Assembly: GCF_020733635.1 (NCBI RefSeq)
Contig: NZ_JAJFZL010000001.1
Span: 2,728,001 to 2,792,000 of the forward strand
Length of the DNA: 64,000 bases
Reading direction: 5' to 3'
Origin: Nocardia spumae
GTDB lineage: Bacteria > Actinomycetota > Actinomycetes > Mycobacteriales > Mycobacteriaceae
Part shown: positions 17,064-24,805 of the stretch, piece by piece
Numbering within the stretch: position 1 is the first letter of the stretch
Layout: each line of letters starts with the position of its first letter
Position numbers and translations under genes: made by a program
Notes under the pieces: model-generated
Told to the model about the DNA's origin: nothing
Seen by the model: only the letters and a program-made list of their open reading frames with translations
Databases searched by the model: none

Positions 17064-17287
17064 ACGGCATCGGGGGAGAGTGGTTTGCGCGTGCAGGTGA
17101 TGTGCACCTGCGGATCTGGCTGGGTGGCATCGCTTTCGACTATCGAGCCACTGTCGCAGCCGCGGAGCAACTCCTTCGCGACTGGCAGCGAAAGCGCTGG
17201 TGCGCAATCGAATTCATGTTCCGAACGGTTGAGGAACAACTTCCAGAGCGGCGGCTGCCGAATGAACGGCTGTTTCTCGGCCCGTGA
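17057..17287 (+). CDS. Small hypothetical protein
   Basis: This 76-residue protein starts with GTG overlapping the end of the previous gene by seven bases. It has mixed alpha/beta character with three tryptophans (GGEWFARAGDVHLRIWLGG, QLLRDWQRKRWCAIEF). I do not recognise it. The overlap and third-position GC support a real gene coupled to the DUF3263-like pair. Confidence 0.45.
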   Translation: MLNGIGGEWFARAGDVHLRIWLGGIAFDYRATVAAAEQLLRDWQRKRWCAIEFMFRTVEEQLPERRLPNERLFLGP

Positions 17288-17312
17288 TCCGGGCGCGAGC
17301 CTGTTGATGGTT

Positions 17313-17360
17313 GCCGAGGTCGCTGTCGCGAGAAGAGGCTCTCGCGGCAGCGACCTCGGC
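17313..17360. terminator. Bidirectional terminator
   Basis: GCCGAGGTCGCTG pairs with CAGCGACCTCGGC, and an inner GCGAGA/TCTCGC stem continues it. It separates the convergent small-protein gene and acyl-CoA ligase gene. Confidence 0.8.
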
Positions 17361-17384
17361 CGGTGTCGTTGTCCTATGCGTTCG

Positions 17385-19073
17385 CTATGTGTGGACCGCA
17401 GCTGTGGAGACGACCTGCATCTCACCTGCGCCGTATTCCGCACGCAGGCGCTTCTTGTCGAACTTCCCGACGCTCGTTTTCGGTACGTGGGTGACGAACG
17501 CCCACAACTGCGGGAGTTGCCATTTCGCGAACTTGTCGGTGAGGGAATCTCGAAGCACGGCGGCTTCCGCGGTGGAACCAGGCCGCAATACCACGGCGAC
17601 TACGGGGCGCTCGTCCCACTTTTCATCGGGGACGCCGAACACTGCGGCCTCGACGACGTCGGGATGGGCCATGACGGCGTTCTCCAGATCCACTGAGGAG
17701 ATCCATTCTCCTCCGGATTTGATGATGTCCTTGGCCCGGTCGACGAGGGTCAGGTACCCGTCGGGGGTGATGGTGCCGATATCGCCTGTACACAGCCACC
17801 CGTCGCTGAATTTGTCTGCATCGACGCCCCCGCCGTCCGGGGCGTAGTAGGCGCCGGTGATCCACGGCCCACGAATGTGCAACTCGCCCATCGACTTTCC
17901 ATCCCACGGCTGGATCGAGCCATCCTCGGCGACGAGGCGGCCCTGCACTGCGGGCGGGAAAAATCCTTGGCTGACCCGGTAAGGGAACTCTTCCTCGTCG
18001 GACAGGCCGTCCGGTGGCCGGGCGACTGTACCGAGGGGAGAGGTCTCAGTCATGCCCCACGCCTGCACGATTTCCACTCCGTGCTCGACCGCGAATGCGC
18101 GAATCATCTGCGGAGGAACTGCCGCGCCGCCCACGATGACACAGCGCAGATGAGTGATGTCTTGCGGCCGGTCTTCGAGGGCGGCGAGCACTCCGTTCCA
18201 CACGGTGGGCACCGCAGCGGCGAAACTCGGGCGTTCGATGTCCATCATCTCGAGCAGGGCGGCCGGTTGCAGGAACCGATCGGGCATGATCAGCGACGCG
18301 CCCGACATCAACGCTGCGTACGGCAAACCCCACGCGTTGGCATGGAACATGGGCACGATTGCCAAGATGGTGTCGGCGCGAGAAATCCCCATCCCGTCGC
18401 GGGTGCAGGCATACATCGAGTGCAGCCAGTTCGAACGGTGGGAGTACACCACTCCCTTCGGGAGTCCGGTTGTTCCGGAGGTGTAACACATTGCGGCGGC
18501 GGAGGTTTCGTCGATTTCGGGGTATGGGTACTTGGTGGGCCGGCCCGCGAGCAGGGCGTCGAAGGAGTGCACCTCGACGCCACGCGGCGCCTCCAGGTCA
18601 GCCGGGTCGCCGCCCGCGACGATCACGTGCCGGACGGTCATGAGTTCGGGCAGTATCGCCGCGAAGGTACGCACCAGTGAGCCGTCCACGATGACCACCC
18701 GGTCGGCGGCGTGGTTGGCAACGTAGGACACTTGTTCGGGGAAGAGGCGGATGTTGAGCGTATGCAGCACCGCACCCATCGCCGGTACGCCGGCGTAGGC
18801 GATGAGGTGCTCGTTGTTGTTCCACATGAAGGTGCCCACGCGGTCGCCGGGCTGGACGCCGAGCGATGCCAGCGCATGCGCCAACTGAGCCGCCGCCGCA
18901 CCGACTTGGGCATAGGTCAGCACCCGCGATTCGGTGCCCGTCCAGGTGCGGACGGTAGCGTTCGGGTGGGCCCGGCAGGCGTAGCGCACCAGTGTCGCCA
19001 GCAACAGCGGCTCGTCCTGCATGGTGCTCGGCATCGGAACGGGGAAAGCGGAGCCGCGCTCGGAGGTCGTCAT
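17385..19073 (-). CDS. Medium/long-chain acyl-CoA ligase (FadD-like)
   Basis: This 562-residue AMP-forming ligase activates a carboxylic acid to its CoA thioester. It has the P-loop-like motif YTSGTTGLPKGVVYSH near residue 195, the QAWGMTETSP adenine-binding block near residue 335, DGWLCTGDIGTITPDGYL near 440, and the catalytic lysine region in the C-terminal cap near KTSVGKFDKKRLR. It resembles FadD13/alkK-type ligases. It would take the acid made by the aldehyde dehydrogenase or the hydrolase. A GAAGGAAG ribosome site precedes the ATG, and a weak TGCA palindrome lies 145 bases upstream. Confidence 0.93.
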   Translation of the reverse strand: MTTSERGSAFPVPMPSTMQDEPLLLATLVRYACRAHPNATVRTWTGTESRVLTYAQVGAAAAQLAHALASLGVQPGDRVGTFMWNNNEHLIAYAGVPAMGAVLHTLNIRLFPEQVSYVANHAADRVVIVDGSLVRTFAAILPELMTVRHVIVAGGDPADLEAPRGVEVHSFDALLAGRPTKYPYPEIDETSAAAMCYTSGTTGLPKGVVYSHRSNWLHSMYACTRDGMGISRADTILAIVPMFHANAWGLPYAALMSGASLIMPDRFLQPAALLEMMDIERPSFAAAVPTVWNGVLAALEDRPQDITHLRCVIVGGAAVPPQMIRAFAVEHGVEIVQAWGMTETSPLGTVARPPDGLSDEEEFPYRVSQGFFPPAVQGRLVAEDGSIQPWDGKSMGELHIRGPWITGAYYAPDGGGVDADKFSDGWLCTGDIGTITPDGYLTLVDRAKDIIKSGGEWISSVDLENAVMAHPDVVEAAVFGVPDEKWDERPVVAVVLRPGSTAEAAVLRDSLTDKFAKWQLPQLWAFVTHVPKTSVGKFDKKRLRAEYGAGEMQVVSTAAVHT

Positions 19074-19484
19074 CGGGCGGAGTTACTTCCTTCGGAGAGG
19101 GGATATCGAAGCACGACGGGCAGGAAGGGCGATGGCGCCCTCGGGCCCGTCGATTCAGCGTTGCCGATGCCGACGTGCCCCCACTACGGCACGATGCTGC
19201 AGGACCGAGAAGAAGAAGATGCAGGATGCACAATCCGCGGCTCGCGGGGGACCACGCCAGTGATCACGTTGTGTACGAACGACGGCCGGTCGCGTCACCG
19301 AGGACGGGGAGCGATGCGCGAGGGGATTTATCATCCCGGTGTGTTACGCGTGAACTGCGGTCATGTTGTCGGACGCTGCGGCGGACGGCAGCCCCGCTGC
19401 GAACCGTGCGTCTGGTTGTCCGAGCCCTTCCTCTGAGTGGGGACGGCTGGTGTGGCATCGACCTGTGACAGTCGTTGGTGGGCT
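19074..19484. other. Upstream region of the acyl-CoA ligase
   Basis: This stretch of about 410 bases has no supported gene. It holds one weak TGCA palindrome at 19218-19232 and ends at the start of the recombinase repeat. Confidence 0.5.
19218..19232. promoter_or_regulatory. Weak TGCA palindrome, site 7
   Basis: GATGCA-GGA-TGCACA keeps the TGCA-N3-TGCA core and lies 145 bases upstream of the acyl-CoA ligase start. It would tie that ligase to the regulon. Confidence 0.35.
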
Positions 19485-20038
19485 GCGCCTGGCGAGCTCT
19501 GTGCTTGCTGAAGATTCGCTATTGGTTGAATTTGGGTGGGCTTTCGGGCGTGTCGAGACTGGGTGTCGGTTCATGTGTGGTTGTTTCGTGTTCCGCCGGC
19601 GGGGCGCATGGGTGTGCCGCGTTTGTGGAGTGCGTCTTTGATGGTGCTGGCGGGTGTGCCGGTCAGGCGGCTGCAGGAGACGAGGGAATGGCCGGCGAGA
19701 TAGAGGTTTTCGAGGTGGTCGACGTCGGTCTCGGTGAGGGGTTGATGACGGCGGGTGACGCTTTCTCTGCTGAGTAAGGTCAGGACAGCGGTTTTTGAGA
19801 TGTCGTATCGGGCAGCGAGTTCGAGGGTGGTTGCGCCTTCTCGGTAGGCGTGGACGAGTTGGTCGATGGTGTGGCGGGGGAGTCGGCGTTGGATGTTCCG
19901 GGCGGGCTTGGCCTGCGCCGGTGTGGCCGATTTCCGCGGCCGTCGCCCCGGTTCGGGATTGTCGGATTGGATTCCGGCGGCGAGGTTTTCGAGTTTGCGC
20001 AGGTCATCCCGTTTCGCGTAACGCCCAGCCAGGTCCAC
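19485..20038. repeat. 554-bp recombinase repeat, copy 1
   Basis: This segment matches 36129-36682 at the same length with scattered substitutions. Both copies encode the C-terminal part of a serine-recombinase-like protein on the minus strand and share about 85 bases beyond its stop. Confidence 0.75.
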
Positions 20039-20083
20039 TTTGTTTATGCAGGTCAGTCCTGGTTTCCGGAATTCGGTGTCCAT
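19571..20083 (-). pseudogene. Serine-recombinase C-terminal fragment
   Basis: This open frame of 170 codons aligns from DLAGRYAKRDDLRKLENL to its end with the last part of the recombinase remnant at 36215-37357. It contains two helix-turn-helix segments: LELAARYDISKTAVLTLLSRE and LAGHSLVSCSRLTGTPASTIK. The catalytic serine domain, zinc ribbon and coiled coil are missing, and about the first 14 codons are unrelated sequence. I read it as a broken copy, though a stand-alone DNA-binding product cannot be excluded. Confidence 0.65.
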
Positions 20084-20134
20084 TCGTGCAACTTGCGTGC
20101 AATAGGGTGGGTCTTCGTGCCACTCACCTGATGG

Positions 20135-20192
20135 GGCGCATGGCTTTGTCGATGTCTTCCACGGCGATGCGCACCTGACCGCGAAATCTGTA
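20135..20192. repeat. 58-bp dispersed repeat, copy 1
   Basis: This nearly matches 58008-58065. On the minus strand both read YRFRG(Q/R)VRIA(V/A)EDIDKAMR, so they look like the end of the same lost coding sequence. I do not recognise the family. Confidence 0.6.
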
Positions 20193-20480
20193 GACGGTTT
20201 GGTCTCGGAAGAGCACGATCAGGTAAACCACTGGACATCAGAGGCCCGGGGCGGTTGGCGCTCGAAGTCGCACTTCCAGACCGAGCGCACTGACAGGTGG
20301 TACATCAGGCCGGCGCCTTAGCCGCGTGATCACATTACCCGCGCTTGCGGAGGTTCTCATCGGGGGTGGGGAGACGAGAAGCCGAAGGATTCGCGATGCC
20401 TCAATCCTCTTCGACTAGCTGGCCGTCCGCGATCATTCGACGGATCGTGTCTCGACTGACGCTGGCGCGTTGAGCAGGGA

Positions 20481-20666
20481 GGGAAGGCAGGGTCTAACTG
20501 CGCCGCAGTCCTGGATGCCTTCACCCGCCGCCTCGTGGGCTGGTCCATCGACTCCGGTGGTGTGGTGGACCGTGACGTCGCGATCCACAACTCGTTCGGT
20601 TTTCAGTCGATGGAACTTACGGTTGACCAGATCTCCTGCGGTCAGCCACACCGCGTAGGTTCTTGA
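20481..20666 (+). pseudogene. IS3-family transposase DDE-domain fragment
   Basis: The plus-strand frame reads CAAVLDAFTRRLVGWSIDS, which is the catalytic-core sequence around the second aspartate of IS3-family OrfB. Only about 60 codons survive, with no start. The piece lies opposite in strand to the adjoining OrfB fragment, so it comes from a second element. Confidence 0.6.
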
Positions 20667-20962
20667 CCCGCGACGATGCCGGCAACCGACACATGCCGGC
20701 CGAGGTCATGAAGGACAGATACGGTGTGGGAGCAGACCTTGACGCCCATCGCCATCGTGAGTTCAGCGTAAATCCTGCGGTAGCCGGGGGTTCCTCGGGA
20801 CGCGACGTGGATCTCGCGGATCAGCCCGGTCAACCCTTGGCGCCGCAACTGTGTCGATGTAGTCGGGCGCGGTTTGGGCTTGTAGTAGTTCTGCCGGGCG
20901 ACCCCCAGCACTCGACAGCATCGGTCTACCGGTGCCCCGGCGGCGACGAGCCTGTCGATCAC
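20642..20962 (-). pseudogene. IS3-family OrfB N-terminal fragment
   Basis: 106 codons resemble the start of IS3-family OrfB: RLVAAGAPVDRCCRVLGVARQNYY, then GLTGLIREIHVASRGTPGYRRIYAEL. The DDE catalytic domain is missing. It follows an OrfA remnant on the same strand. Confidence 0.75.
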
Positions 20963-20976
20963 TGGATAGAACCGCC

Positions 20977-21081
20977 TTATGGGGCAGAGGTGTGCTCGAT
21001 CGCGGTCTGCTTGGCGGATTTGCCTGTCCGGAACAGAGCGATCGCTCGGGTCCGGAACTCGGTGGGATAAGCGCGTGGCAC
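20977..21081 (-). pseudogene. IS3-family OrfA remnant
   Basis: A 35-codon frame reads PRAYPTEFRTRAIALFRTGKSAKQTA, the usual opening of an IS3 OrfA helix-turn-helix protein, and then stops. It lies just upstream of the OrfB fragment. Confidence 0.6.
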
Positions 21082-21180
21082 GCGGGACAGCCTTTCGGTA
21101 AGGCTGTCAGCTAGCAACCCGAGTTGGAACCCAATCGGTGGGGCAGGTCAGTTTGTCACCTCTCCGTGCAGCAGCCCCGC

Positions 21181-21594
21181 TCACATCGCCGTTGAGGCTG
21201 CCTCGGCGACAGCCTTGTCCTGCTCTCCGGTGCCGCCGCTGACGCCGACGGCCCCGATGACCTGGTCATTTCGCCGCAGCGGCACACCGCCGGCGAAGAT
21301 CATGATGCGCCCACCGTTGGAGGTATGGATCCCGTAGAACTGCTCGCCCGGACCCGCATCGGTTGCGAGGTCCTCGGTCGAGATATCAAGCGCTCGGGCG
21401 GTGAATGCCTTGTTGATCGAGATGTCGATGCTGGCGATCCATGCACCGTCCATCCGCACATGGGCTACGAGGTTGCCGCCGGCATCGACTACCGCGATAT
21501 TCGACGGCGACTCGATTTCGGCGGCTTTGGCCTGCCCGGCGGCAATCACCCGCTGCGCATCTTCGAGGGACACTGAGGTCTGATTGATTGTCAT
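21181..21594 (-). CDS. GlcG/HbpS-family heme-binding-like protein
   Basis: This 137-residue protein has the GlcG/HbpS pattern: SLEDAQRVIAAGQAKA, NIAVVDAGGNLVAHVRMDGA, FTARAL, GRIMIFAGGVPL and the final GAVGVSGGTGEQDKAVAEAA. Family members bind heme or corrinoids or act as small partners in catabolic operons. It overlaps the preceding PfpI-like gene by four bases (ATGA), so the two are coupled. Confidence 0.88.
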   Translation of the reverse strand: MTINQTSVSLEDAQRVIAAGQAKAAEIESPSNIAVVDAGGNLVAHVRMDGAWIASIDISINKAFTARALDISTEDLATDAGPGEQFYGIHTSNGGRIMIFAGGVPLRRNDQVIGAVGVSGGTGEQDKAVAEAASTAM

Positions 21595-21998
21595 GAGGCA
21601 CCTGTCCCGGTCTTCGCGAACTGCTCGACGACGGCCTGACAGACCGCGAAGAGGTCATCGTGCGACCTGCGCGGGATCAGGCTGTCGTAGATCACGACCC
21701 CCTCGTCGACGACGTCGGCCTCGGCGTTGCGCAGGTCGGCCCGCAGACGCGGGCATGGGGTAAGCGTTTCGCCTGCCTCGATCGACTTTCGGAAGCCGAC
21801 GAAGGGGCGTACGAACGACACCGCCGCTTCCGCGATTCGCAGCTTGTCCGTGTTCACCGTGCCACCTCGGAGCAGCAACGCATCGTAGACATCGACCGCG
21901 GCATCGGGTACGGCGTCGCGGTGTCGGTCGAGTTCGATTCTTTCGATCCCGTCGGCAGCCAATCTCGCGATCTGCTTGGCCTGCAGTGCATTCGCCAT
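21591..21998 (-). CDS. DJ-1/PfpI-family protein with internal deletions, probably inactive
   Basis: This 135-residue frame starts like a PfpI/YhbO-type protein (ARLAADGIERIEL) and contains YDALLLRGGTVNTDKLRIAEAAVSFVRPF and LRADLRNAEADVVDEGVV, all normal for the family. Compared with the usual length near 180, about 30 residues are missing after RHRDA. The nucleophile elbow containing the CHG motif is absent between FVGFRK and the LRADLRNA block. The frame stays open, so it may still make a protein, but without the catalytic cysteine. It lies between the dehydrogenase and GlcG-like genes in one operon. Confidence 0.7.
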   Translation of the reverse strand: MANALQAKQIARLAADGIERIELDRHRDAVPDAAVDVYDALLLRGGTVNTDKLRIAEAAVSFVRPFVGFRKSIEAGETLTPCPRLRADLRNAEADVVDEGVVIYDSLIPRRSHDDLFAVCQAVVEQFAKTGTGAS

Positions 21999-22026
21999 CG
22001 TTGCGCTCCTCTCGGTCCGGGCCGCC

Positions 22027-23166
22027 TCACGGATGCATGACGACCTTGGTCCATCCGTCGTCGCGGGCATCGAAGTGCTGATAGCCGGACTCGGCCTCGG
22101 CCAGCGGGAGTTCGTGAGAGACGATCCAGGACGGTTTGGCCCGGCCTTCATGGATCAGGTCACGAAGCTGGCGGTTGTAGTGCTTGACGTTGGCCTGCCC
22201 GGTTCCGGCCTTTTGACCCTTGAACCAGAACTTGCCCATGTCAAAGGCGATCCTGCCCTTCTTCTCCAGCTTGTCGGGCGCGTTGGGGTCTTGCGGCAAG
22301 AAGATGCCCACCACGCCGATGTGCCCGGTGAACCGCACCGAATCGACCAGCCGGTTCATGGTCATCGCCGAATCCTCATGTCCCTGCGGGTCATGGGCCT
22401 GATAGCCGACGCACTCACAACCCTTGTCGGCACCGCGCCCGTTGGTCTGCTCCAGCACCTGCTCGACCGGGTCGCCCTTCGAGTCGTCGATCGGTATGAC
22501 GCCGATCTGCTCGGCCAGGCGCAACCGGTCTGGATGCCGGTCCACTATCATCACCTTGCTCGCGCCCTGGATCATCGCCGAATATGCAGCCATCAAACCC
22601 ACCGGGCCGGCCCCGTAGACCACCATCGAATCGCCAGGCTGCATATCGGCCAGACGGGTGCAGTGCCAACCGGTCGGGAAAATGTCCGACAGCATCACAT
22701 AGTCGGTTTCTTTGTCCTGAGCATCCTCAGGCAGCCGCAGACAGTTGAAGTCGCCGAACGGCACCCGCAAATACTCGGCCTGTCCGCCCCAGAATGGTCC
22801 CATCCCGGCGAAACCATAAGCGGCGCCCGCCATCTTCGGATCCGGATGCACCGTCAGGCAGAACGCGGTCAACCCTTCCTCGCAGTTTCGGCAGAAACCG
22901 CAACCGATGTTGAACGGCAGGCACACCCGGTCCCCGGTGGTGACCTTTACCACCGCATTGCCCACCTCGGCGACGATCCCCAGGTTCTCGTGACCGAGGA
23001 CCATCCCGGGTTCCAGATCGGTGCGGCCCTCGTACATGTGTAGATCCGACCCGCAAATGTTGGTGCTGGTGATCTTTACCAGCACATCGGTCGGCTGCTC
23101 GATCCTCGCATCGGGCACATCCTTCACATGAACCTCACGCGGCCCGTCGTACACAAGCGCTTTCAT
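22027..23166 (-). CDS. Zinc-dependent alcohol dehydrogenase, formaldehyde-dismutase/FdhA-like
   Basis: This 379-residue medium-chain dehydrogenase carries the catalytic-zinc region TNICGSDLHMYEGRT, GHENLGIVAEVG, the structural-zinc cysteines in NIGCGFCRNCEEGLTAFC, and the NAD motif VVYGAGPVGLMAAYSA. The long loop between domains (GFAGMGPFWGGQAEYLRVP) is typical of glutathione-independent formaldehyde dehydrogenases. The start at 23166 (MKALVYDG) has GGGAG upstream. It is the first gene of a three-gene operon with the PfpI-like and GlcG-like genes, which suggests aldehyde detoxification. Confidence 0.9.
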   Translation of the reverse strand: MKALVYDGPREVHVKDVPDARIEQPTDVLVKITSTNICGSDLHMYEGRTDLEPGMVLGHENLGIVAEVGNAVVKVTTGDRVCLPFNIGCGFCRNCEEGLTAFCLTVHPDPKMAGAAYGFAGMGPFWGGQAEYLRVPFGDFNCLRLPEDAQDKETDYVMLSDIFPTGWHCTRLADMQPGDSMVVYGAGPVGLMAAYSAMIQGASKVMIVDRHPDRLRLAEQIGVIPIDDSKGDPVEQVLEQTNGRGADKGCECVGYQAHDPQGHEDSAMTMNRLVDSVRFTGHIGVVGIFLPQDPNAPDKLEKKGRIAFDMGKFWFKGQKAGTGQANVKHYNRQLRDLIHEGRAKPSWIVSHELPLAEAESGYQHFDARDDGWTKVVMHP

Positions 23167-23517
23167 CTCGATACTCCCTTGACATTCGGCGTTTCCGGTT
23201 GACGCCCAGCGTCCACAGGCGGTTACGTGTGAGCGACCGACCGAACGAACCGTTCTGCTGGGGCAGCCGACGCGACAGCGCACGCAACGGAAGAACACAC
23301 CAAAACTAAGGCACACCACCATGTTTCGGGTCATCGACAAACTAGCAGTGGGTGCCTTCCAGGCGTCCCGTTCTCTCCACCCTGGAGTCTCCTCTTTCGA
23401 CTCCGCGATCGCTAGGGGTTGACATCGGTCTCATTGATTTGTTCGCTCGGCTCCTTCTCTTCACCGGTCGATGGTGTGATGCTGGATCTATCCACCACCT
23501 CGAACAGGAGACCCGAC
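23167..23517. other. Divergent promoter region
   Basis: This 351-base gap lies between the divergent dehydrogenase and ABM genes. A TTGACA hexamer sits at 23419-23424, facing the ABM gene, without a good -10 partner. I see no gene and no strong palindrome. Confidence 0.4.
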
Positions 23518-23814
23518 ATGGCCACCAAGGCGCTGCTGGTCCGACTCGAAGCCAAACCAGGCAAGGAAGACGCGGTCGTGGAATTCCTCCGATCGGCGCT
23601 GCCACTCGTCGAACAGGAGTCCGGCACGAAGCCCTGGCTCGCGGTACAGTTCGGCCCCTCGACGTTCGGCATCATCGACGCATTCCCAGACCAGGCCGCC
23701 CGCGAAACACATCTCAATGGGCCGGTCGGCAAGGCCCTCGGCGAACGCGCCGACGAACTCTTCGCTGCGCCGCCCGAAATCAGCAACCTCGACGTGCTCG
23801 CCAACAAGCTCTGA
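23518..23814 (+). CDS. Antibiotic-biosynthesis-monooxygenase (ABM) domain protein
   Basis: This 98-residue protein is a single dimeric alpha/beta-barrel domain. It has ALLVRLEAKPGKEDAVVEFL, the PWLAVQFGPSTFGIIDAFPD strand-turn and the HLNGPVGKAL helix. Family members are cofactor-free monooxygenases or heme-degrading proteins, and the substrate here is unknown. The ATG at 23518 is supported by CAGGAG ten bases upstream; longer in-frame extensions look non-coding. Confidence 0.85.
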   Translation: MATKALLVRLEAKPGKEDAVVEFLRSALPLVEQESGTKPWLAVQFGPSTFGIIDAFPDQAARETHLNGPVGKALGERADELFAAPPEISNLDVLANKL

Positions 23815-24450
23815 TCCACCGCCTGGAAACAGCCCGCCCGCAAGCTCGACAGAACCCGCGTCACCCGCCCGACGCGAACTTCGGCACGCGAGTCCGCCGA
23901 ACCTGTCGGATTCTTGGTGCGCAACGACGAGGTGGCGTTGGCCATGCAGCAGGATGACGATGCCTCGTCGGTGGAGTCCTCGCGCTGGTGGCCGCTGTTC
24001 CTGGCGCGAGCGGGCATGCAGCCCGTGACTCCCGGTGCTCCCGTGGCTACACTGTGTGGCGTAGTTGGCTTCCCACTTTCGACCTGTTGGGCTTTGTCAC
24101 ACCGCTCAGCAGTCCCGATCTTTCGTATCGGAGTTCTACTCGTGGAAGCACCGGAGTAGTGGCTGATGCCCGGAGTGCGCGCACCGGTCGCCTCGCGCGG
24201 GTTCCGGCACTTCTATGCTCCAGCCGGGGTGTGGACGCCACCGCCTCCCGCTCTGTCGACGCCTACAGGCGGATGTAGAACTTTCAGCGGTTGAGCCGTC
24301 CGTGAGTTCAAGCGGTTGACCGACCGGCCGGACACGAGCTGGTTCGCGCCAGCTCGGTGAACAGCGAATCATCGACGCCGAGGGGCGTGATGTCAGAGTC
24401 CGATCGTGGAACCTCGCCAATACGTCCGAACCAGCCTGCCCGGCAGGTAA
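23815..24450. other. Gene-poor region upstream of the stress island
   Basis: These 636 bases hold only short overlapping frames without family resemblance. No HspR-type (CTTGAGT-N7-ACTCAAG) or CIRCE repeat is convincing, although the chaperone operon promoter is expected near here. Confidence 0.4.
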
Positions 24451-24802
24451 TGGCAACGTTCGGCAACTACGCCGACGCTGAAACCGCTGGCGACTGCCTC
24501 TCCGACCTGTATTTCACGGTCACCTGTATTTCACGGTCAACTGGCCATCGTCGAACGCGACATCGAGCTGGTCGATTAGGTCGTCGGCCGATCGAACTGC
24601 GGCCGGCGCCGCTGTGCGAGGTGCCGCCGCAAGCGGCTGCCGGCGCCCTGCTCGGTCTACTCATGTACGCGCCGCAGGGCGGTCGGCGCGACTTCACCTC
24701 AATCCAGTCATCACAACCACTCACTACGCAGTTCTCGCCGACGTCGAGTTCGCGGACGAAGTCGTTCGCCTGCTCACCGGCCGGACCGATCGAAAGGAAT
24801 GA
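24451..24802 (+). pseudogene. Decayed general-stress-protein (YflT/GSP17M-like) gene
   Basis: The remnant runs through three frames. It opens with MATFGNYADAETAGDCLSDL, continues out of frame as QLAIVERDIELVD then a stop and VVGR, and ends as YAVLADVEFADEVVRLLTG four bases before dnaK. These pieces match the start, middle and end of the GSP17M/YflT domain often found beside actinobacterial stress genes. A 17-bp tandem duplication lies at the first break. Confidence 0.65.
24505..24538. repeat. 17-bp tandem duplication
   Basis: ACCTGTATTTCACGGTC occurs twice without a gap. Its length is not a multiple of three, so it shifts the reading frame of the general-stress gene it interrupts. Confidence 0.9.
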
Positions 24803-24805
24803 GCC

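Noticed and set aside
17092..17110. TGCA pair with a seven-base spacer near 17092
   Set aside because: The spacer differs from the three-base spacing of the other sites and it lies inside a coding frame.
24280..24325. Possible HspR (HAIR) operator upstream of dnaK
   Set aside because: GTTGAGC and GTTCAAG are present, but the half-sites match only five of seven bases and the spacer is nine, not seven.
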